Below, piece by piece: positions 47,075-59,580 of a stretch of 64,000 nt of DNA (position 1 is its first letter; each line of letters starts with the position of its first letter). Source of the stretch: Schizophyllum amplum (Eukaryota; Basidiomycota; Agaricomycetes; Agaricales; Schizophyllaceae). The notes under the pieces are model-generated. The model saw only the letters and a list, made by a program, of their open reading frames with translations. It had not been told where the DNA came from and did no database searches. Position numbers and translations under genes: made by a program. Location: positions 124,001-188,000 of the forward strand of contig VDMD01000001.1 in the NCBI GenBank assembly GCA_007026445.1. The letters run 5' to 3'.

Positions 47075-49478
47075 ATGAGCAGCAACGAAGCAAAGCTCAA
47101 GAAGCTGCTCGTCTCCGATCCAAGTCTCCCCAAGTTGATCGTCTCCAAACGTGTTATTTTACCGCCCATACGCCTCCCCGCGCGCCACCTCTTTCGCCAC
47201 AACGTCACGAACTTGGTCGTTAGCGCGATGGCCGGCATGGAGAGCGCGGTCAACACGCGCAACATCTGCACGACGCCCGGGCTGAAGAAGATCAAGCCGT
47301 ACTGGTACCCGTTCTGCACGATGGCGAAGGAGCGCTGGATCGGGCGCGAGATTTTGGAGGTGGTGTCGACGGAGTTCAGAGACAGGTCTATGGAGTTTTA
47401 TGTGCGTGGCCTCTAGCTTATGCGAATGTTGCTGACGGACGCAGAGGTACGCTCTCGAAAGCGGCGTCACGACGATCAACGGCAAGGTGGCGCACCCGCA
47501 AACCATTGTGCGGAACGGGGACCGCATAGAGTCCGTGTTTTGCTCTTGCTGCTGCTCTTGTACTTATTATTTACAGGAACATGGTCCACCGCCACGAGCC
47601 CCCCGTCACGTCCACCCCCGTCAAGCTGCTCCTGCACGACAAAGAGCGCGGGTTCATCGTCGTCAACAAGCCCGGCAGCATCGTTCGTCCGTCACCGCTC
47701 CCCAGCCTACCATCCCCTTACTCAATCTCCCTCCGCAGCCCGTGCACGCGGCGGGTAGATACAACCGCAACTCGCTCATTCACATCCTCATGAACGACAT
47801 GGGGTTCAAGAAGGTCCACAGTGCGTGAGCCCCTCGATTCCGACTTGCGCGTGGCTAACTGGTGGCAGCGGTCAACAGGCTGGACCGCCTCACCTCCGGG
47901 CTCATGATCATACCCTTGAACGTCGACCTGGCGCGCAGTCTGACGAAGGAGTTTATCGAGGGTAGCATCCGGAAAGAATACGTCGCTCGCGTTCGCGGGA
48001 ACTTTCCAGAGTGAGTAACACGCGCTGTCCCTTGGCTCCATCTGACGGCCTTTGCAGCGAGGAAATTACCTGCGAGGAGCCGCTGTTGACGGTGGACCGG
48101 CAAATGGGCTTGAACATCGTGCATCCCGAAGGACGGGTGAGTATCTGTCTAGCTTCCTCTGCCCCGTTGACTGACCTCCTTCAGCACGCCAAGACGGTGT
48201 TCAACAAGATCCGTTACGACGCGCACACCAATAGTAGTGTTGTACACTGTTAGTAAGCTCTTCAAACCTTCATGGTGCCACCTAACATTTCCCTTGCAGG
48301 CAAGCCGTTTACAGGACGCTGTGAGTATTACAATGATTTCCTGGACGGCATGCTGATCTTGTGCACAGCCCATCAACTCCGCGTGCACCTCCAATTCCTC
48401 GGGTACCCCATTGCCAACGACCCCGTATACTCTACACCCAAGATATGGGTACGTGTAGAAGCTATTGCGTGCACGCCCCGAAGCTGATAGCACTTAGGGC
48501 GACAACCTCGGCAAGGGCGGAATCGATGTCACTCCCAGCGACCAGCGCGCTGCTCCTGCACCTCCAGAGCACCTCAAGTCCCTCACCGAAGCCATCGGCA
48601 GCCCCGAATCCCTCGCGCAAGCGCACGGGCCTGCCGATCCTCAAGCGCCAGCCCGCAAACTGCTCCCCCGTGAGACGGGCGAGGATATTGGTATGGGCTC
48701 GCCGGTGCCGTTGTCCAGTGAGGCGATTACGGTCATTACGCATCTGCGGAATATGAAGGTGAGTTGGCGTTCGTCGAGGTCCGGAGTTCTCAGTGGAAGC
48801 TGACTAGGGACGTAGGACGAGGACGAGGACTGGGGTCGCTGGCGCGACGTCGTGTTCCGGGCGAGGGGAAAGCTCGTCCCTGGGCCCGTTGATGGGCCCG
48901 TCAAGACGCCGACGCCGCATCGGAAGGAGCGCAACCAGAAGAAGAAGGCGCCGGTGTCGGAAGTCCGGGCTCCAGCGGTTGCTACAGAGGATGCAGTTGC
49001 AGAAGTCACAGGTGCAGAAGCTACGTCCGTAGGAGCAGAGTCCGCGTGCGACACACCCACAGGCGCCCAACCAGCTGCCGCTACCTCAGCCTCCACCGAC
49101 GCGCCTCTGTCTGCAGCCATAGAGGGCGCCGTGCCTCCCGAGGTCGCAGCCCAGCTCCCGCCGACGACCACCGACCCGTCCCCTGCCGCAGACGAAGCAT
49201 CCCAGGAGCCACCCAAGCCCGCCGACCAGGTCACTGTCGAGGAAATCATCGCGGCGAACGAGCCAATCCCAACCGGCGCGAAGGTCCTGCACGACGACGG
49301 CCTGTACTGCGCGGAGTGCTACCTCCCGCTGCACCCGGACCCGAAACCGGAGAGCCTGTACATCTTCCTGCACGCGCTGCGGTACACGACGAGCTTGGGG
49401 GAGTTCGAGACCGAGATGCCGGAGTGGGCGGCGGAGGAGTTTGTGTGGGATCAGTCCGCTGCGTGCAGCGTGAGTTAG
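47075..49478 (+). CDS. RluA-family pseudouridine synthase (Rib2/Pus9-like)
   Basis: These enzymes convert uridine to pseudouridine in tRNA; fungal Pus8/Pus9 act at position 32. Eleven exons: 47075-47401, 47445-47530, 47577-47682, 47739-47820, 47869-48010, 48058-48136, 48185-48248, 48300-48320, 48369-48448, 48498-48758, 48816-49478; 636 aa. Family marks: [14 protein letters not shown], an S4-like [27 protein letters not shown], and the catalytic Asp in [13 protein letters not shown]. Further marks are [22 protein letters not shown] and, near the end, [13 protein letters not shown]. Exon 8 is a 21-base microexon coding the FTG of the FTGRSHQLR motif. Between core and end is a low-complexity Ala/Thr/Pro insert of about 150 residues. 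The N-terminal 60 residues are unusual, so the start could lie in another upstream exon. Confidence 0.9.
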
Positions 49479-49896
49479 TTATTGGATGATCACAGGATGT
49501 AAGCACATGGCTGCGGCGCGCATTCTTTGCGTGGAGATGGGATGGCGCTGAGGAGACTATTGAGGGCATCTCGGAGTCCCAGACGTTCTTGATGCTGCTT
49601 AATTTGGCCATGTAGAACACGCGGATCATAAGTAATCATGTAGTAGTTTCCCGGTGTTCACGGGTAAATTGCCCAGTGAAGTCCTGAGGCTTCGTCTACT
49701 AGCTTATAATGATTTTGCCTCTCACCTCGTCTAGGAAGTGCATGTTTGCGCACAATCCTTGAAAAAAAGGATTGGTGTCTTCAACGGCAACGGCAACTGC
49801 CGAAATGCGTTGCACGTGTGCGGTGCGCAGAAGACGCCACATCTTCAACTTGCTTTCTCCCTTCGCGTCGAATCCTTTGCTGCACCGCGTCGCGCC
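49479..49896. other. Intergenic region
   Basis: No gene seen. Promoter of CWC15 expected at the right end. Confidence 0.45.
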
Positions 49897-50875
49897 ATGT
49901 CTACCGCTCACAGACCGACCTGGGACCCGGCGCAGGCCAAAGATGTCAAGGGTGCCTCCCGGCAGTTCTCCGTGCGCGACATGGCGTCGCACACGAAGCT
50001 CAAGTTCCGGTCAGCGTCGAGTTACATACCCCACACCATAGCCTGAACTGACATGAAATACAGGCAGGCAGGCCAGACGTCGCAGGACGAGGTCAAGAAG
50101 CGGGACCTGCGCGCCGAACTGTTTGCCGCGGAGCTAGAGGTGAAGAACAAGAAGCGCAAGGCGGAGGGCAAGCCGCCGCTCACGATCGAGGGCGGTGCCG
50201 ATGGGGCGGCTCCGACGGAGGACGAGGAGTCGAACAAGCGGCGGAAGCTCTTGCAGGAGGCGCTTGAGGCAGACAAGGATAGCGACGATGAGGGGGAACA
50301 GGAAGGGGCCGCGGAGAAGAAGTCCAAGGCAGGGGAGGAAGACGAAGATGAGGATGAAGACAGGTGCGTGCTATTACCTCTGTCGACGTTGTACTGAACG
50401 GTATCTTCAGTGACGAGGACGAGGATGAAGACGACACGGACGAACTGTTGCGTGAACTGGAGAAGATCAAGCGTGAACGGGCGGAGGATAAGGCGAGGCA
50501 GGAGCGCGAGCAGAATGCGTCCACTGCAGCGGCGCGCGAGGCCGAGGTCGCTACCGGCAATCCCCTGCTCAACCTCGCCGCGGCATTGGGGCAGCAAACG
50601 CCCCAGGGCTTGAACACGACGGCCCCCGGATCGTTCGCGGTCAAGCGGAGATGGGATGACGGTGCGTGCTGCGTTTCTCGTACAACAATTGACACTCACC
50701 CTACTCGCAGACCTGATCTTCAAGAACCAAGCCATGGACACGCGAGACAAGTCCCAGCAGGGCTTCGTGAACGACCTCTTGCGAACCGAGTTCCACAAGT
50801 GCGTCCCCCGCACGCTCTTCTTCTACACTTCGTTAACGTGTTTCCAGGAAGTTCATGTCCAAGTTCATCAAGTAG
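49897..50875 (+). CDS. CWC15: Pre-mRNA splicing factor Cwc15
   Basis: Cwc15 belongs to the Prp19-associated (NTC) part of the active spliceosome. Five exons: 49897-50009, 50064-50363, 50411-50661, 50711-50798, 50848-50875; 259 aa. The conserved N-terminus MSTAHRPTWDPAQA is followed by basic/acidic helices with a long Asp/Glu run, ELLRELEKIKRERAEDK, GNPLLNL and KRRWDDDLIFKNQA, and it ends with the family-typical RTEFHKKFMSKFIK. All are in the usual order and the length is normal. The last exon is only 28 bases. Confidence 0.95.
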
Positions 50876-51217
50876 ATTGTACTCCTATTCATGTTGTTTC
50901 CCGGTGTATAGCTGCAACACGCAACTTTGGGCCTCTCAGAATAATTGTATTCAATTCCCGGACCGGAGCGCCGCAACAACAATAGCCTGATTGGGGAGAA
51001 CACCATGCATCATGCCGTCCGAGGAAACAAAGAACATGGGCCGGCTTCCTTTGTCTACGTTCGGAACAATGTGATCCGTGGTCTATCGCCAGATAAAAGG
51101 GCTCGTCATCTGTCGGTTCTTGTTCTCCCCTACCTTCTCTCGAACCTCAGCGAGCGCCCTAACCTCTGAGTCTGACAGTACCCTTCTTCCCAGTCTCACT
51201 AGCGCTCATCATCAGAC
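50876..51217. other. Intergenic region
   Basis: No gene. 342 bases between CWC15 and the next plus-strand gene. Confidence 0.45.
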
Positions 51218-53553
51218 ATGGACTCCCTTGATAGCTACCGTCCCATGAAGCGCGGCATAGATGAGGACCCGTGTTACTCACTGCCATCGCCGAAGCGCAG
51301 GCGCTCGACGACTCCGCACAACGGGATCCCTTCGCCCCCATGGTCCAGGTCGCCGCGACCCTCCTCAAGGCGATCCTCGCGAGGCTTCACCCTGCCGTGG
51401 CCTCCTCGCAATCGGCGTCGCTACACCTCTACTCCCCTGGAGACAACGAATGAGTACACGTGCCCAGCGAACGGGTCTACGCGCCAAGCGTCCGCGAACA
51501 GCTTGTCGGGCCTGACGAGCCTCGGGCCATATCCTGGTGCGTCACAAATTCTGCTGCTGAGCTGGTTGCTTACTGCTCCCTCAGCTCCCCCCGTCGCGTC
51601 TGTGCCAAACGTGACCTACCTCATGTTCGACTACACGGCCCATGATGGTCAAGCGGGCATGAGGTCTAGCTCCGGTGCGTCCTCTACATGCTTGGGCCAT
51701 CAGAACACTGATAGTATCCTTTAGACCCTCTCCCGCTCGTGGAGTACGACCTGTACGGAAGGAACCAGCTTCCAGCCAGTCCGACTGGTGCTGTGCATGC
51801 GTCACCATCTCCAGGCCCACTACCACCTTCGGTCGCATCACCACCACTAGTTCAAGCACCACCTGTTTCGCAAGCACCACCTCCTGCTCAAGCACCACCT
51901 CATGTCCACTCACCACCGCCGCTCGCATCACGACCTGCAATCCTATCACCACCTGCGATCCTGTCACCACCCGCAGCCACGTCACCATCACCACTACACT
52001 CACCTCCGCCAATCCCATCCTTCGCTGAGCTAGCCAACGTAGCCGGCCGAGCACCTCCCCATTTTAGCCAATCGCGCGGTCTCCCCAGTGCGTTTCTCTG
52101 ACTTGCTATGACAAGCCTGCGTGACTGACCCATTGAATTCTTTATAGTCAACCCGAACCTCCTGTTTTCTCCCCGTCGTCAACACGCGATTGAAGTTCAC
52201 CCCAGCCGCCTGCCGTCACCTGCTCGCGACCTCGCCAATCCTACCCATGACCCCGCCGACGTCAACAGCGTGCCCGGCAGATTCAGGCATGGCTGGACGT
52301 CGGCCACGGATTCCAGTCGGTTCGAATCACCCCCGCCCTTCCGCGTCAGCCTGCAGTCCCCGCCGCCTTTCCACGTCGGCCTACAGTCTCCGCCGCCTTT
52401 CCACGCCAGCCTGCAGTCTCCGCCTCCTTTGCCCGCAATCCCTTCAGTCGAGGGATCGATCAAGACCGAAGACCTGGAAGACGACTACGACTTCCATCCG
52501 TCTGATCCTCACAACATTCATGTGGCGGATCCCCACTATACACATCAGGCGCACAGAGAGGCACATTATGCGAACCAGGCTCATGAGCCCGAGTTGGGCT
52601 ATTCGGCCATGGTCACGCCTTCTCACGATTTGGCCTACTATGCGTCGGCGGGCGCGTACAACGAGCGCGGGCCTGAAGCCGCTGGCCCTTCTTCTCATCG
52701 TGAACGGGAATCCTCGCGTTACTCACACGAGAACCGCACCTTTGCGTCGCGGTCCTCTCGACCTCACCAGCAATCCTCTCGACCTCGCCACACACCCTAT
52801 CGACCTCGCCGCCAATCCTCATCTCGCCGCCAATCCTCACCTCGCCGCCAATCCTCTCGACCTCGCCAGCAAGCCCACTATGCACCCGCTTCCCACTATG
52901 CACCCGCTGCCCACTATACACCCGCTGCCCACTATACACCCGCTGCCCAATCCGCGCAACCGCCTCCCCAGTCCGCGCAGCCGCCTCCGGGCTCCGTTTA
53001 CGTGCGCGACTTGACGATGACGCCGTCATCGGAGGACTATCGGCTGGAAGAGTGTTTTGTGCCCTATGCGCGGTATCAGGCCCTGGAGGCCGAGAATGTG
53101 CGTTTGCAGGCCGCGAATGTGCGTTTAGGGAGCGACAATGCGCGTCTCGAGAGCGACAATGCGCGTCTCCGGAACGACAATGCGCGTCTCGAGAACGACA
53201 ATGCGCGTCTCGAGACCGCCAATGGGCGTTTACGGGGCGCCAATGGGCGTCTCACGACCGACAACGCGCGTTTACAAGCCGAGAATGTCCGTCTTCGGGT
53301 GCTCTTGCCCTCGTCGATGGTGGGGCCGGTCGCTGTTCAGTCCTCGTCTTCTGCAATTGGTTCTCGCGATTCCGAGACCTCCTCGGGCGAGGTCAGCGAG
53401 GTTAGCGAAGACAGCGAGGTCAGCGAAGACAGCGATGACAGCGAGGACAGCGGTTCCTCTAATACTTCCTTCGAGGACTCCCTCAAACCCTACCGCTCGG
53501 CGTCGCCCAGCACTTGGTCGGCAATGCCCACTTTGCGCGTGAGACCGAATTAG
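51218..53553 (+). CDS. Low-complexity protein with a perfect heptad coiled coil
   Basis: Four exons: 51218-51536, 51585-51674, 51725-52087, 52148-53553; 725 aa. It begins with a basic Ser/Pro segment (PSPKRRRSTTPHNG). A Pro-rich part follows (QAPPxAQAPP, LQSPPPFH repeats), then Arg/Ser/Gln tracts (SSRRQSSPRRQSS) and HYAPAAHYTPAA repeats. From about residue 610 there are ten seven-residue repeats of the form DNARLEN, a regular coiled coil encoded by ten 21-base units (53092-53301). The tail is Ser/Asp/Glu-rich (SEDSEVSEDSDDSEDS), a likely CK2 substrate. No enzyme domain. Function unknown; a nuclear or RNA-granule scaffold is a guess only. Confidence 0.75.
53092..53301 (+). repeat. Ten 21-bp coding repeats (heptads)
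   Basis: Units related to AATGCGCGTCTCGAGAACGA encode N-A-R-L-x-x-D/A heptads. Leu falls at every seventh position and Asn at a second fixed position. The middle units are almost identical, pointing to recent unit duplication. Confidence 0.9.
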
Positions 53554-54224
53554 AGCTCAATCTTCTTGTTTTGTTTCCTCCTGCTTTCCGCATCATCTCA
53601 TAGTTCCGTTGCATAGTCTCATCTCAAGTTGCCTCTGCCTACATTATACTTACTTCTAATCACCCTTCTTCTACATCTACGTTGTGTTTGTACCTGCTGT
53701 TTTTGTTTTTGTAGCGTTACTGCAGCTCTTCTCGTGCTAATCCCTGCTTTGTTGTCCGTGTTCTATTGTTTTCTCCCTAGCATACTGTACTTAGTGACCG
53801 TCTGCTCTTCAAATACCATCTATCTGGAGGCTATAGCCTTCTAGCCATCTACTACAATGTCTGTCATTGACGAGCGAAGTACACCAATATCGAACCAAGT
53901 GGAGGACAATGTTGAAGGTGCACAATGGTCTGTTTGGCTGTGCTTGTCGGAAGCGTGGGAACAACCTTCCCGAAATAACGCGTTTGTTGTTCGACTAAAA
54001 CGGACAATGACCGTCCCGATCGACCATTGTTCTTTCAGCAGAACAATGACCTGCCGGAGCTCGAGGGTCCGGGAGCCTATAAATGAAGCCTCGTGCGGGT
54101 CCGGCACGTCAATCCTCTCTTTCTCCGCCCCCGTTTGTGTCAGAATTCATTCAGTCGCGCAATCAGCCTACTGCTATCTCTCTGCCGCCACCTGTGCTCC
54201 TTCACACACGATACTCTATCCGAG
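53554..54224. other. Intergenic region
   Basis: 3' flank followed by the promoter of the next gene. Near 53990-54050 two diverged copies of an ACAATGACC motif flank GACCATTGTTCT; meaning unclear. Confidence 0.45.
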
Positions 54225-56245
54225 ATGAGCGAACATCACGGAAACGACGACGACCGATCACCCTCGCGGAAGCGCTCGCGCTCTCCGTCTAACAACCATG
54301 ACGGTGGCTCCCCGCCCAAGAGGCGCACTCCAACTCCCCCTCACCGCTGCGCGGGTGTCGTTCCCTCGAACGCTGACCCTGCCCCCAGCATCGACTTCTC
54401 TCGCTCGCGTACGTCGCGCCTCATTATATATCTGCTAGCGATCATTGACCTTTCTTTCAGACCACACTCCAAGTGGTCCTCGCAACCCGCGGTCACCGCG
54501 GTCGCACCCGAGGCGCCATCATCATCCCATCGACACCCCTGCTGCTGCAGAAAGTAGCGCACTAGGTGTTCATACTGAGCAAGGTTTCGGTGCGCCGCTA
54601 TCTATGTTCGTGATGAAGCCAAACTAACCATCTCACAGCCAGGGCATCGCGTTCTTCCTCGCCTCAGTTCGCATACAATGTACCCACCTCTACCAGCCTC
54701 GATGGCCCTCCTCAACACCTGCCCTCGACCTATACCCACCTTGATACCCAGCTCGGCGACCAGTACGGCGTACCGGTCTCGCCGCGCACCATCCTCCCGC
54801 ACCATGATCATCACCTCAATCCTCACGATATAGCGCGTGCCCTGCCCCCTCCACCGCCCTTGGGCTCATTGTTCGATGGATACATCCAGCATAAGGAGGA
54901 GAACACAGCCTCACCGGTGCGGCCTTTTACGACCATCATAGTCGACAACACGCGCGCCCCTCGCCCTCACAACTGGAGCACCGGCCCTGCAGGTCCGAGC
55001 TCAGCCCCTTTGCAATACGTCCAGCACGGTCCCTTTGGCTCCATGCGGCGGGTCGACACTCCAGTTCACGGCCGTAGGCAGCCGCCCTTTGTACCATCGC
55101 AGCTTCACCTACCCCCGCCTCTTCCCCTCTTGCCGGCCACGGGCGACGATCAGCAATACCATGACTCCGCAGAGTCGCACCACGCATCATCTTCCCTTCG
55201 TCCCGCTCCTCGCCGCGAGCAGTACTACCATATGCCTCCTGCTGACGCGACGGCGTCCTGGGAAGTCGATGGCGCGCTGCCAGGCTCAGACGCCCCGGAT
55301 GCGAACTCGGAGGATGACCTCCTAGCCGCTGCTTTTGCACAGAACGTCAGCGATGCCGCGCGCCGATACGCGAGGCAATATCGCCAGCAGAGACATGACC
55401 TGGCGCGCACACACTCCACGGAAGCCAGCCGGTATCGAGAACTCCTCTCCCAGAGAGACGCAGAGTTGGCGGATGTCGAGCGCGAGAATGATTATCTGCG
55501 CTACGACCTTGAGCAAGCCCAAGGACAACTGCGCGCAGCCCAAGACGACACCACGAACGCGCGGAGTGCGGCCTCCAACGAGCGCAATCGCTTTGTGGAA
55601 GCGCGTGGAGAGGTTCAGATTCTACAAGCCCAGCTCCAAGCAATGCGTCGTCAGCTGGAAACGACGCAGAATGTTCTCCGGTACACCGAGGCGCAACGCG
55701 ATGACGCGAACCAGCGAGCGAGTGACCTCACTGAAGGCAATCACTACCTGCGGGCATTGTTGGCGGAGGCGACGGGCGAGGGCGGCCGCATTCCAGAGGC
55801 AGACCGCGAACCAGAGGAGGCGGCGCTTGACGGCGAGCGCTCGTCTGCGTCGCCATCAAGCGCCGAGCAGCCAAGCTCTCCCACGCCGCGTCGCGCAAGT
55901 CGCGCCGTTGCCTCAACCAGGGCATTCATGAACCCGAACCCCTCCAACTTCCGCTTCCGCACGCAAGCGCTCTCCGCGTACGACGAACGCGCCGCGGACG
56001 ACGCCCAGTCAGAGGATGGCGACGTCTTCCAAGAGGAGGATGGCGACGACGAGGAGGCCATCGCTGCTGGTGAAGAGGACGACCTTGCTGCTGGTGAAGA
56101 GGACGACCTCGCTGGTGACGAAGATGACGAGCTCAAGTACGATGAGGAGGACGACGTAGAGGTCAAGGTCGAGGAGCAGGAGAATGTTCTCGCCACATTG
56201 CGCCGCTCCCAATCCCCTCGCACCCGCGAGCACTCGCGTCTGTGA
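54225..56245 (+). CDS. Low-complexity coiled-coil protein
   Basis: Three exons: 54225-54408, 54461-54589, 54639-56245; 639 aa. The start is basic and Ser/Pro-rich (SPSRKRSRSPS, GSPPKRRTPTPP), resembling the start of the 51218 gene, so the two may be paralogues. A His/Pro-rich middle leads to a long coiled coil at about residues 340-520 (ERENDYLRYDLEQAQGQ, VQILQAQLQAMRRQLE). A strongly acidic C-terminus follows, with a duplicated EEDDLAAG block and KVEEQEN. No known domain. An alternative donor six bases upstream of the chosen second donor also keeps frame. Confidence 0.72.
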
Positions 56246-56714
56246 AGAAGCTTAGGCTGCACCTACGACCGATTCCGCATCTACAAGCGGCAAACAACGA
56301 CGCCTCCCCTACAATTATACCCTTCTGTGTACGTGATTCTGTTGGACTGAGCCCTTTCTGTGGATGGATTTATCATTTGTAGCATACCCTTATAATCGCT
56401 TCACTCATCTCGCCGCGTCGTCACATAGACGGCGCTGTACTTTGTATCTTAGCTACGTGTCCTTCTGTATCTTTTCCCCCATCTGACAATGCATTCGCTG
56501 GTCTTCTGCATTCACTTCTCGTCCTCGTGCAAGCTCACGCGGACATGCCCTTTAGTTTTGAGGACAGCGAACAGATCGCACGTGCACTTTATCCGATGGA
56601 ACTCACGGTGTCGCTACCTTCTCACGTCCGACCCTAGCTTGACTTCGACCGCCATCTGCGACCATCCTCAGAGCCTGCAGTTCTCCCCCGTCCAGCACTG
56701 TCACCCACATCATC
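56246..56714. other. Intergenic region
   Basis: No gene seen between two plus-strand genes. Confidence 0.45.
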
Positions 56715-57343
56715 ATGCCGAGCGCGATCTCAACGCCACCGTTGTTCGCAGGTGCCGGATCGTCCAAACCATACAGCGCCATCCTGGACGAGTTCATCCG
56801 GCGCAATGCCGAGCTGAAGAAAGCAAACGAGGAGGTCGCCGCGCTTCAGGCCCAGCACGCGTACCTTCTGGAGGACACCAAGCAGGTCCGAGCGGAGTAC
56901 GCCAGGGTGCAAGAGGTGTGTTAACTGTTCATCACCCATTCGATTCAGCGCACTGACACCAGGGGTCGCAGAAGATCGACAGGGACAACGCCGCCCTCGA
57001 CGTCTTCTCCGCGCTCAACACCCTTTACCGGGACAGCGAGCAGATGCGGAACAGGCTCAAACTCCGCCAACGACCTCAGGTCAAGCCCCGGCCCAGCCGC
57101 GAGGCCGAGTACCAGAGGATGTGGGAGGAGTATCGCATGCGGCTGCCGACGGTCGATGAGCAGGCCCGTTGGGTCTCGCACACGGTACTCGTCCTGCGCC
57201 AGCCATACGAGTCCTTGGAGCCGGCGCACCAGGACGTTTGGCTGCTCGTGGCCCGCCTGTTCCTCGGGATGCTTGCGACGAAGAAATATCCCATGGATGA
57301 TCCTGCGTACATAATTCCCGACTCCATGGACACTTCCGCTTAA
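56715..57343 (+). CDS. Small coiled-coil protein of unknown function
   Basis: Two exons: 56715-56915 and 56963-57343; 193 aa. N-terminal half is a coiled coil (AILDEFIRRNAELKKANEEV, LEDTKQVRAEYARVQE). C-terminal half looks globular (LFLGMLATKKYPMDDPAYIIP). I do not recognise the family. The intron has donor GTGTGT and acceptor CACCAG and joins in phase 0. Confidence 0.7.
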
Positions 57344-58742
57344 CGCTCGCGTTGCTGTTTGACAGCACGACGGTCATTTTGGCGTACTCGACCTCGCCAT
57401 GCGCCTTTGCCGCGTTCGCTTGCCAGGTCTTGCGCATTTCCATCTATCCCATCCCAATCGTCCTTCGCCTCGCTGTGAATCAAATATCCCATCTCTATTG
57501 ACCTCGGATTCACGTTTACGACCTTCCTACACACGCAGCGAGATGGCGAGCTCGCAGAGTCATTTGGCTCTCCCGCGGCTCGCTTGTTGCTCATCGCGTT
57601 TCTCTGTGCCAGTGGTTCTGTTTGTGTCACGACCAACCCCCTTCGACGGGTATGACTTCAACTTTGTGAAGAGAATGTAATTATGTATGTACGGGCTGTG
57701 TTTGAAAGGAAAGTACCGTAAACAAGGATGCAATGTGTGTCTCTACCGTTACTAGCTCTGTACTCGCCCCTGCTCTTCTCTTTGAACTGATTATACTCCC
57801 TTCGATTTATTTGATTATCTGCGCGTGCGAGGAGCAGGCTGCAGCTTGGGCAGGCATTAAGAGGGTTGAAGATATTGGGCCCGAACTATATGGATGATTG
57901 GTGACAAACATATGTCGTAGCACTCTGCGTCTACTAAAGCTCTCCTAAAGTAGAAGCGCTGCAGTTATGTACCCTAGCACTACAGAAAACCATTTAGACG
58001 AACATAGGTCACGCGATTATCACGTGCGGTTCGAACGATTTCGCGGCATGTCCTGCGCAAGTCTGGTCTCAACTTGTCAACGCTATCGTGATACTGCCAT
58101 ATTTCTTCTCTTTGGACGCGCCAGTAATAAGGCTTTAAAGGGCACTTCCCTTTGCTACTTACTCTCACGTATATATATATCGTTCTCGGATTCGACCTGC
58201 CCAACCACTCCATTCAACCCGTCCATGGTCTTTCCACTCTCTCAAGTTCTGCCTTCAAGATGCACTTCGTGTCTCTAACCTCAGGATTCCTGCCAGTTGT
58301 CGTAGCGCCTTCGCTGCAACCATCCCATGACCCGGCCTGCCACGTGCGGTCTTATCACCCCGGACGCCGCATCAACATCATCAAGACACGGACCGAAAGA
58401 CAAAAGACAAGGGCGTTCTTGACAATAGCCATCACCCGAACACAATCACATACGCCTCCGCTCATGCACGTAGGCCTCCGCTCATGCACGTAGAAGCTCG
58501 TACCCTTGGAAATATGCAGGTATAAAGACGATGGGGAGACTGATGCGTTCGTGCAGTCTGCTTTCCCCGTTCGCTACGTCGTCGCCATAGTCGTTACCTC
58601 GTCGGCCTCTGAATAACTCCATCGCGCGCCTAACTCTATCGCGCGTCTTCACGATCTCTCGTACCTGCATCCACTGCGACGAACTCGCTCCCTTCTCGAC
58701 GAGAACCTTACCCGTCTCTTGAATCAAACGAAATCTATACCA
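57344..58742. other. Intergenic region
   Basis: No supported gene. Contains a short TA run near 58172-58180 (TATATATATAT) and a 19-base near-perfect direct repeat CTCCGCTCATGCACGTAG near 58457-58493. Confidence 0.5.
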
Positions 58743-59365
58743 ATGGCCCCCACCGCAATGGACGCACTCCTGTACGCACTCAGCCCCCCTTCGCCTTGCG
58801 CACCCTCCCTAACCACCCCACCCCCAGAAACATCGCCAGCTCCTCATCCCTCAAGAACGCGATCGGCGGCCCCCACGACGCCCTCCTCGCCGACGGGCGC
58901 CTCAACCCCGCCGCCACCCCCAACGCCGCGACCCTCGCCTCCATCGCCGACGCCCAGCGCTCGGGCGTGCTCACCACCGTCGCCGTCGCCGCGACCCTCC
59001 TCACCCTCGTCCTCCTCTACGGCCTCTGCGCGCTCTACCTGCGCCTCCACCGCCGCCGCCGCGCGTGGCACGAGGAGCCGACGCCGTACCCGGCGCTGCG
59101 GAAGGACCTGAACCGCGTCTCGACGCCAATGCCTGCGGTCAGCCTGAACGCGCTGGGCATGCCGAAGTACGTCGGGTACGCGGTGGCGCGGGATGAGGGC
59201 AATGGCATCCGGGTCATGCCGCATGGGTCGCGGGGCTCGTCCATGATGGCGCACGCCCCGTCGCCGGCGAGGGGGAGTGGGGAGTCGGAGATCTCTGAAA
59301 CGCTGAGGCATGCACCCCCGGGCCTGGTTGACTCTGCCTCGCGATCGGATTCGACGCTCGTCTGA
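58743..59365 (+). CDS. Single-pass membrane protein of unknown function
   Basis: Two exons: 58743-58771 and 58828-59365; 188 aa. Short N-terminus MAPTAMDALLNIASS, then one membrane helix around residues 58-80 (VLTTVAVAATLLTLVLLYGL) followed by a basic stop-transfer stretch RLHRRRRAW. A soluble C-terminal tail ends in Ser/Gly-rich sequence. The positive-inside pattern suggests a cytosolic C-terminus. Not recognised. Strong codon bias (many GCC/CTC) gives long shadow frames in all other phases. Confidence 0.7.
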
Positions 59366-59580
59366 CAGTAGACGATGGGTTTGGTCGGGGCTACTGGGGA
59401 TCGAAGAGTTGTATTCTTATTGTATTATGGTGCACATAATCTCCGTCTGTAAACAGCGGCGTGGACTCGTATTGGCGTCGCATCTGAACCAGAGGAAGCA
59501 GATCCTCCCTGAGACCTCTGTGTTTTGCTGAATCCTTTGCTTGTCAGGTGAATTGAGTTACAACTATATACACAGTGCCC

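Noticed and set aside
58010..58040. Possible tRNA T-arm (GGTTCGAAC)
   Set aside because: No matching acceptor stem, D-arm or anticodon stem could be built around it.
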